A DNA stretch of 9,800 bases, taken from positions 1 through 9,800 of the forward strand of contig JAFDIX010000073.1 of assembly GCA_019307805.1 (NCBI GenBank). Direction: 5' to 3'. Below are positions 6,191 through 9,800 of the stretch, one piece after another. The position numbers and the translations under genes are program-made. Numbering within the stretch: the first letter of the stretch is position 1; each line of letters begins with the position of its first letter. Below the pieces are notes generated by a model. It was given only the letters and a program-made list of their open reading frames with translations, ran no database searches and was not told the DNA's origin. The stretch comes from Deltaproteobacteria bacterium (GTDB lineage: Bacteria > Desulfobacterota > DSM-4660 > Desulfatiglandales > HGW-15).

Positions 6191-6508
6191 TCATGTTTTC
6201 TTTTTCTTCACAACACGCAGTGCGTGGGTCTTTTTGAGTTTTTCCCACAGGGCCTTCATGATGACGAGAGGGACCTGATCCGCTGTCAGACCTGCTATGC
6301 CGCTTACTTTTTGGCATGATGCAATCAATTCCATGTTCCCCCTGAAGAGTCCAAAGTCATGCCTGATATAGGATCCCATCATACCATGAAGTAAACCCAG
6401 ATCTTTCTGCTCGAAGCCTGCGATATAGACCCTGTCTTTGAGGGGCATTTCCTCAATGAGTTTATTCACTGCCTCTTCAACGCTTTTTGGATAATTCCAC
6501 GCGACCAT
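6191..6508 (-). CDS. Small DUF6794-like protein
   Basis: The frame gives a 105-residue soluble protein with no signal peptide or membrane segment. YPKSVEEAVNKLIEEMPLKDR, LGLLHGMMGSYIRHDFGLF and VPLVIMKALWEKLKK match, as I recall them, the conserved parts of a small family of unknown function (DUF6794), in which 'SVEEAV..L', 'G..IR..FGLW' and 'ALW..L' recur. I chose the ATG at 6508, with GGGA about 8 bases upstream; the open frame extends to a TTG at 6529. The C-terminus is very basic (RVVKKKKT). The gene converges on the molybdoenzyme with 18 bases between stop codons. Function unknown. Confidence 0.72.
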   Translation of the reverse strand: MVAWNYPKSVEEAVNKLIEEMPLKDRVYIAGFEQKDLGLLHGMMGSYIRHDFGLFRGNMELIASCQKVSGIAGLTADQVPLVIMKALWEKLKKTHALRVVKKKKT

Positions 6509-6563
6509 AACACCATTCCCAGGCCACAAAACACCATGGCTTTTATTGAGTTATTTTAGAAAT

Positions 6564-6710
6564 CCCCCCCAACCCCCCTTTAGAAAAGGGGGGCGGTTCT
6601 TGGGGCCTTTTCAAAAGGGGGGTATGGCACGGGCTTTTACTAAAGGGGGACGCAGCATGGGGCTTTTCTACACCCCCCACCTAACCTCTCCCCCTCATGG
6701 GAGAGAGAGA
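6564..6710. repeat. C/G-rich hairpin repeat block
   Basis: This block contains several degenerate hairpins built from runs of C or G separated by TTTT/AAAA: a perfect 9-bp stem CCCCCCTTT (6573-6581) with AAAGGGGGG (6585-6593), a shorter copy at 6606-6618, and a C/T-rich hairpin CTCTCCC (6686-6692) with GGGAGAG (6699-6705). Such AAATCCCCCC-type elements recur between genes in many environmental bacterial genomes, as I recall. The block reaches into the end of the small remnant gene on the minus strand, whose TGA (6697-6695) lies inside the last hairpin. Confidence 0.55.
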
Positions 6711-6881
6711 TTTTGAATTTCAAACTGCCCTTTTATATAAATGGCAGTATCAGGTAGCTCCTTGCCACTGACAAAAGAACTATCTTCCGGGAACATTATT
6801 TCCTCTGCTGAAATCTTATAACCGAATTCCAGGAATTTCAACAATTCCGGAAAGGACCCCCGTAACCTTGACACGGGGCAT
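6695..6881 (-). pseudogene. Small frameshifted gene, family unknown
   Basis: On the minus strand an ATG at 6881-6879 has an excellent ribosome-binding site (AGGGG, five bases upstream) and begins MPRVKVTG. Immediately after this comes a run of five G (6856-6860 on the plus strand as C). Reading it as four G joins the start to a long open frame with protein-like composition, including FPELLKFLEFGYKISAEEI and FPEDSSFVSGKELPDTAIYI. Without that change the ATG frame ends after 21 codons. The corrected product would be 61 residues, and the last five (NLSLP) come from the adjacent C/G-rich repeat, suggesting the original C-terminus was lost. I do not recognise the family. A sequencing error in the homopolymer is an alternative to real decay. 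The gene diverges from the aldo/keto reductase. Confidence 0.45.
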
Positions 6882-6896
6882 GCTTTCCCCTACCCT
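6868..6896 (+). promoter_or_regulatory. Possible promoter of the aldo/keto reductase
   Basis: TTGACA (6868-6873) is followed after 17 bases by TACCCT (6891-6896): a perfect -35 box with a poor -10. The arrangement resembles the aminotransferase promoter (TTGACA, 17 bases, TACACT). It lies inside the 5' end of the small minus-strand gene and would give a leader of about 20 bases before the ATG at 6924. Confidence 0.4.
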
Positions 6897-6923
6897 CGCC
6901 TAAATTAAAAACAGGAGTGTTTC

Positions 6924-7880
6924 ATGGAACAGCATACGCTCGGTCTGTCCGATATTAAAATTACTCCGGTTATTATGGGAACATGGCAGGCAGGGAAACA
7001 GATGTGGGCCGGCATCGATGACGGGGAATCCATGAAGGCCATTCGGGCGGCCATGGATGCGGGGATCACCACCTTTGACTCGGCTGAAGTCTATGGCAAC
7101 GGGCACTCCGAGCGCATCATAGGAAAAGCGCTCAAGGATGTTCGGGACCAGGTGGTCTACGCAACCAAGGTCTTTGCCAACCACCTGGGATATCAACAGG
7201 TCATTGAGGCGTGCAACCGATCATTAAAGAACCTCCAAACCGACACCATTGATCTTTTCCAGATCCACTGGCCCGCAGGAAGCTTCGGAACAAAAAAGGT
7301 GCCTTTTGAGGAAACAATGGGGGCCATGAACGACCTGAAAAAAGAGGGAAAGATTCGGGCCATCGGTGTTTCCAATTTTTCCCGAAGTCAACTGGAAGAA
7401 GCTTACAGTCACGGTCGCATTGAGAGTCTTCAGCCCCCCTATTCTCTTTTCTGGCGACAAGTGGAAAAAGATGCCATGCCCTATTGTCTGGAAAATGACA
7501 TCACCATTCTGGCCTACTCTTCCATGGCCCAGGGTCTACTCACCGGTAAATTCGGTGCGGACCACCGCTTTGCAAAGGGCGATCACCGGGCTGGAAACAG
7601 GCTGTTACAAACGGAAAATATGGGCCGGGTGCTCAAGGCACTCAACATGCTTCGCCCCATTGCAGAACAAAAAGGCATTACTCTTGGACAACTGGCCCTG
7701 GCCTGGGTCTGTGCGCAGCCTCAAACCTGCGCCATTGCCGGTGCTCGAACAGAAGAACAGGTCCGACAAAATGCCATGGCAGCAGACATCCGTCTGTCCG
7801 CAGAAGACTTGAAGGAGTTGGATAGAATCGGCAGTACCGTGACCGATCACCTGGATGATAATCCGGTGATGTGGCGATAG
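6924..7880 (+). CDS. Aldo/keto reductase
   Basis: The 318-residue protein is a complete NAD(P)H-dependent aldo/keto reductase, a soluble TIM-barrel enzyme that reduces aldehydes or ketones. The catalytic tetrad is visible: D52 and Y57 in FDSAEVYGNGHSE, K82 in YATKVF and H115 in LFQIHWP. GKIRAIGVSNFS is the family signature in the middle of the barrel, and CAIAGARTEEQVRQN near the C-terminus corresponds to the segment that binds the cofactor phosphate. The start is supported by AGGAG seven bases before the ATG. The physiological substrate cannot be inferred. The gene stands alone: a divergent remnant gene lies upstream and repeat-rich non-coding DNA starts right after the TAG. Confidence 0.95.
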   Translation: MEQHTLGLSDIKITPVIMGTWQAGKQMWAGIDDGESMKAIRAAMDAGITTFDSAEVYGNGHSERIIGKALKDVRDQVVYATKVFANHLGYQQVIEACNRSLKNLQTDTIDLFQIHWPAGSFGTKKVPFEETMGAMNDLKKEGKIRAIGVSNFSRSQLEEAYSHGRIESLQPPYSLFWRQVEKDAMPYCLENDITILAYSSMAQGLLTGKFGADHRFAKGDHRAGNRLLQTENMGRVLKALNMLRPIAEQKGITLGQLALAWVCAQPQTCAIAGARTEEQVRQNAMAADIRLSAEDLKELDRIGSTVTDHLDDNPVMWR

Positions 7881-7900
7881 AAGACTGAGGGCTGAAGGTA

Positions 7901-7956
7901 GAGGACGGAGGACAGAGGGCGGAGGACGGAAGGCAGAGGACAGAGGGCGGAGGCCA
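7901..7956. repeat. Tandem heptanucleotide repeat, eight copies
   Basis: Eight consecutive degenerate 7-base units of the form GA(G/A)G(A/G/C)C(G/A) fill 7901-7956: GAGGACG, GAGGACA, GAGGGCG, GAGGACG, GAAGGCA, GAGGACA, GAGGGCG, GAGGCCA. Looser copies extend upstream to the stop codon of the aldo/keto reductase. The 13-base string GAAGACTGAGGGC at the beginning of this stretch recurs at 8338-8350, so the region includes duplicated material. Because 7 is not a multiple of 3, the minus strand stays open by chance and gives Pro/Ser-rich spurious frames. Confidence 0.7.
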
Positions 7957-8402
7957 GCCACCATCGCCCTTCGGGCTTCCGCCGTCGCTAAAGCTTCCGC
8001 CTTCGCCAAGGCTACGGCGCGACAAGATGGCGTGCCAAGGAGGGCGGAAGGATGCTGAATATCCAATATCGAATGTAGAATATAGAACTCTGAAGGGATT
8101 AAGGAGTAGAGGGGAAAAGTTGGAAGCTCAAAGCTGAAAGGACTAAGGACAGTTATTCGTTGATTGGTTGATCAGTTAAACAGGAAAGAAAAGAAAGATT
8201 AGGGAGCAGAACATCGCCTTTGAATTGTATGCCAATATTGCCCAAAGGGCATGGCCTATTTGCGTCTGACAAGTCGTCAGACGCATAGTCTGCGTGGGTC
8301 GAGTGAGCAAAGCGAATGGGTGGTTAATAATACCCAGAAGACTGAGGGCAGGAAGTTTGAACTATAGTCACCTGAAAGCATTAGGGGCTATGTAAAATTT
8401 GT
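7957..8402. repeat. Gene-free spacer of decayed intergenic repeats
   Basis: I see no credible gene here. The content is a mosaic: CTTCGGGCTTCCGCC-type sequence with short inverted pieces (about 7966-8045), an AT-rich stretch with repeated ATATCCAATATCGAATGTAG-like words (8056-8085), TTGATTGGTTGAT (8160-8172), a perfect hairpin at 8261-8285, and a GTGGGTCGAGTGAGC element near 8295. The frames open on the minus strand through 7605-8066 are by-products of the skewed composition. Confidence 0.45.
8261..8285. repeat. Perfect 10-bp hairpin
   Basis: TGCGTCTGAC (8261-8270) and GTCAGACGCA (8276-8285) are exact reverse complements around a 5-base loop. No T-run follows on either strand, so it is not a simple terminator. 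A smaller palindrome, GCCCAAAGGGC (8240-8250), precedes it. It may be the end of a miniature mobile element or a REP-like hairpin; there is no second copy in the window to decide. Confidence 0.5.
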
Positions 8403-8552
8403 TTACAAAATGGTAATCATTTTGACAATTTTGCAATATACAGCAAGCTTTTCTTCAAGGACCTCCTGTTTTTCTTCATCCGCAAATATTTGAAATTCCA
8501 TCGTTATTAAAATAATTGCGCATATACCATTGATTTTGCACTTTTCTTGCAT
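8403..8552 (-). CDS. Possible 49-residue cysteine-containing small protein
   Basis: An ATG at 8552-8550 opens a 49-codon frame to TAA at 8405-8403. The product starts MQEKCKINGICAI and continues with a charged stretch (FADEEKQEVLEEKLAVYCKIV) that could form a helix. The C-x5-C start and later Y-C recall small Cys-containing proteins seen in deltaproteobacteria, but the similarity is vague and nothing like the usual C-terminal part is present. There is no ribosome-binding site before the ATG, and the region is AT-rich. It lies downstream of the FHA-GAF gene in the same direction. It may be chance or a decayed gene. Confidence 0.25.
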   Translation of the reverse strand: MQEKCKINGICAIILITMEFQIFADEEKQEVLEEKLAVYCKIVKMITIL

Positions 8553-8664
8553 ACTTTAAAGGTAAGATCACGCGGTACCATCCAACTTCAACACTGAAAT
8601 TTTAAAACCACGTGACGACCCCCAAAGGTCTCCAAAGGTTAGGAATCAAAAAAGGGAGTTTGAG

Positions 8665-8754
8665 ATGGTGCTGATAAGGCTTCTCGATTGTGCGTGCATC
8701 TTTTCCGAGGAATCTCCAGCCAAAAGATTGAGAGATATGCACTCGAGAGAATAA
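8665..8754 (+). CDS. Possible 29-residue small ORF before a terminator
   Basis: An ATG at 8665 is preceded by GGGAG (8654-8658) with 6 bases between, a good ribosome-binding site. The frame encodes 29 residues starting MVLIRLLDCACIFSEE and ending at TAA (8752-8754). About 110 bases further on is a canonical rightward terminator, and upstream a 9-base stem (8568-8576 with 8607-8615, one mismatch) could form in the leader. I do not recognise the peptide. It may be a leader peptide, a small regulatory protein, or chance within a non-coding RNA. Confidence 0.3.
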   Translation: MVLIRLLDCACIFSEESPAKRLRDMHSRE

Positions 8755-8862
8755 CGGCATTCAGGGAAGCCACATTATAATTGGCCCTGTTGAACTGTTA
8801 ACTATCAGCGTAACCTTAATTTCAAACTTTGTTGGATTAAACGAACCGAGAACATTATCAAG

Positions 8863-8902
8863 GAGCCCGTTGACAAAAGTTTTGTTGGCGGGCTCTTTTT
8901 TT
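8863..8902 (+). terminator. Rho-independent terminator, rightward
   Basis: GAGCCCG (8863-8869) pairs with CGGGCTC (8889-8895), the interior can extend the stem with CAAAA/TTTTG, and seven T residues follow (8896-8902). This is a textbook plus-strand terminator. On the minus strand the same stem directly follows the TAA of the FHA-GAF gene but has no good T-run, so it may terminate that gene only weakly. No recognised plus-strand gene lies upstream after 7880, which implies an unannotated rightward transcript. Confidence 0.8.
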
Positions 8903-9769
8903 AGGTAGAAAGGGCCAGAGCCTTTGTAAGGGCAGTGGCTGCTGAGTTGCTCAGGGCTGTGATTAGTGCCATCTCCTTGTTTTGGAATTTACAGGGGCGT
9001 TCAACGCAGTCTACATAAATCACCCCCATGACTTCCTTCCCGCTCAATAATGGGACGCACATGACAGCATTGATCTTCATGAAGTCTTTCCTTTGTGGTG
9101 CTTCCCTCTTTTTCCCCTCTCCCTCTCCGGAAACAACGACCGCCCTGCCCTCCTCTATAACACGTCGCACAAGAGCGCGACTGTACATCCCAATGGTATC
9201 ATCACTGCCATTCTTTAATCTGGGGAAGACCTCCAGTATCCCTCCGGTACCCTTCTCCAGAAGAATTATCATGGCCCTGTCAATGTCCTGGAGATTGGCA
9301 AAGACGTAGTCCAGAACCCGCTCCGCGATTTCCCTCATGTTCTTGGCCTCTGTCAGAACACTGGCCAGTTTATAGATGGATTCTCGATTTTCGGGGGGAC
9401 TTGCCAGGCCATCCTTGATGAGGAATCCTCGGCAGAAAAAACCATATCCAGGAAGGTCATGATGCCTTCCAGGCAGCCTTTCCCAAGGCAGAGCACGCTC
9501 ATGCCGATAGCTATGGGCACACCTTCTTCCACCTGAATCGCTGTCCCGGAATCGATTCTGTTGCCGTTCAACACGGTCCCGTTTTTGCTTTTCAGGTCCT
9601 CGATAAAATAGGCCTCTCCTTTCCGGAATATCTTCAGGTGGACGCGGGAGACGAACCGGTCCCTTACCCGTATCTCGTTCTCTGTGGACCTTCCGATACA
9701 GATGGAATCGCCCTCAAAATCAAAGGACTGACCTTCACGTGAGGCATCCATTAAATAGAGTTTTATCAT
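8901..9769 (-). pseudogene. FHA-GAF protein gene split by a frameshift
   Basis: Two adjacent minus-strand frames make one protein. The first (9769-9353) begins MIKLYLMDASREGQSFDFEG and has an FHA domain that binds phosphothreonine: GRS at 26-28, SRVH at 41-44 and KNGT at 62-65. The second frame (open from before 9390 to 8901) carries a GAF domain: IYKLASVLTEAKNMREIAER, RAMIILLEKGTGGI, AVMCVPLLSGKEVMGVIYVD and a final LITALSNSAATALTKAL. FHA followed by GAF is a common deltaproteobacterial signalling architecture. Adding one C to the six-C run at 9393-9398 (G on the plus strand) restores a 289-residue protein reading QVPPENRESIYK across the join. Homopolymer error, a real mutation or -1 slippage at C-CCC-CCG would all fit. 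The upstream region is cut by the window edge. Confidence 0.8.
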
Positions 9770-9800
9770 ACTGCCCGGACCCTTTCTCTGGGCTCCTGCC

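Noticed and set aside
6509..6529. TTG start for the DUF6794-like gene
   Set aside because: The seven extra residues add nothing family-like, and the ATG at 6508 has a plausible ribosome-binding site.
7605..8066. Pro/Ser-rich minus-strand reading frames
   Set aside because: They run through the end of the aldo/keto reductase and the 7-bp tandem repeat; their composition follows from the repeat and they have no recognisable domain.
8536..8552. Sigma54 promoter
   Set aside because: TTGCAC/TTGCAT has correct spacing but lacks one base of the nearly invariant GG at -24; kept only as part of a low-confidence finding.

Overview
The window looks like a chromosomal stretch of an anaerobic bacterium, most likely a Desulfobacterota/deltaproteobacterial sulfate reducer or a relative. 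The evidence is a UGA-containing, exported rhodanese of a type I associate with that group, a cytoplasmic molybdopterin oxidoreductase next to an Fe-S old-yellow-enzyme-type flavoprotein, an FHA-GAF protein, and gene spacers rich in degenerate repeats and hairpins. This assignment rests on family recognition only; there is no rRNA or other phylogenetic marker.

Layout. Positions 1-524 hold almost no coding sequence. They contain the first codons of a leftward gene, a strong leftward promoter surrounded by copies of TGAAACGATA (two of them perfect 11-bp inverted repeats), a rightward terminator with no visible gene, and a rightward promoter overlapped by a TetR-type palindrome. A class IV aminotransferase follows (525-1421), then an O-methyltransferase-like protein with an N-terminal hydrophobic segment (1536-2198). 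Convergent with it is a rhodanese on the minus strand (2242-2655). Its in-frame UGA falls exactly at the catalytic cysteine and is followed by a SECIS-like hairpin, so I read it as a selenoprotein of 137 residues rather than a broken gene.

Positions 2817-6172 carry an FMN/4Fe-4S ene-reductase-like protein and a 690-residue molybdopterin oxidoreductase in the same direction, separated by about 150 bases of repeat-like DNA. A small DUF6794-like gene faces them (6191-6508, minus). Then come a block of C/G-rich hairpin repeats, a small frameshifted gene remnant (6695-6881, minus) and an aldo/keto reductase (6924-7880, plus). Positions 7881-8900 are non-coding apart from two small ORFs of uncertain status. 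They hold a tandem 7-bp repeat, several hairpins, and a strong rightward terminator at 8863-8902. The window ends with an FHA-GAF gene on the minus strand that is split by a -1 frameshift.

How the genes work together. The ene-reductase, molybdoenzyme, aldo/keto reductase and aminotransferase suggest redox and amino-acid or organic-acid metabolism, but no pathway can be assigned from this window. The clearest biological point is selenocysteine use in an exported sulfur-transfer protein, which implies that the genome encodes SelA/SelB/SelC/SelD. The TGAAACGATA cluster is the best candidate for an unassigned regulatory system.
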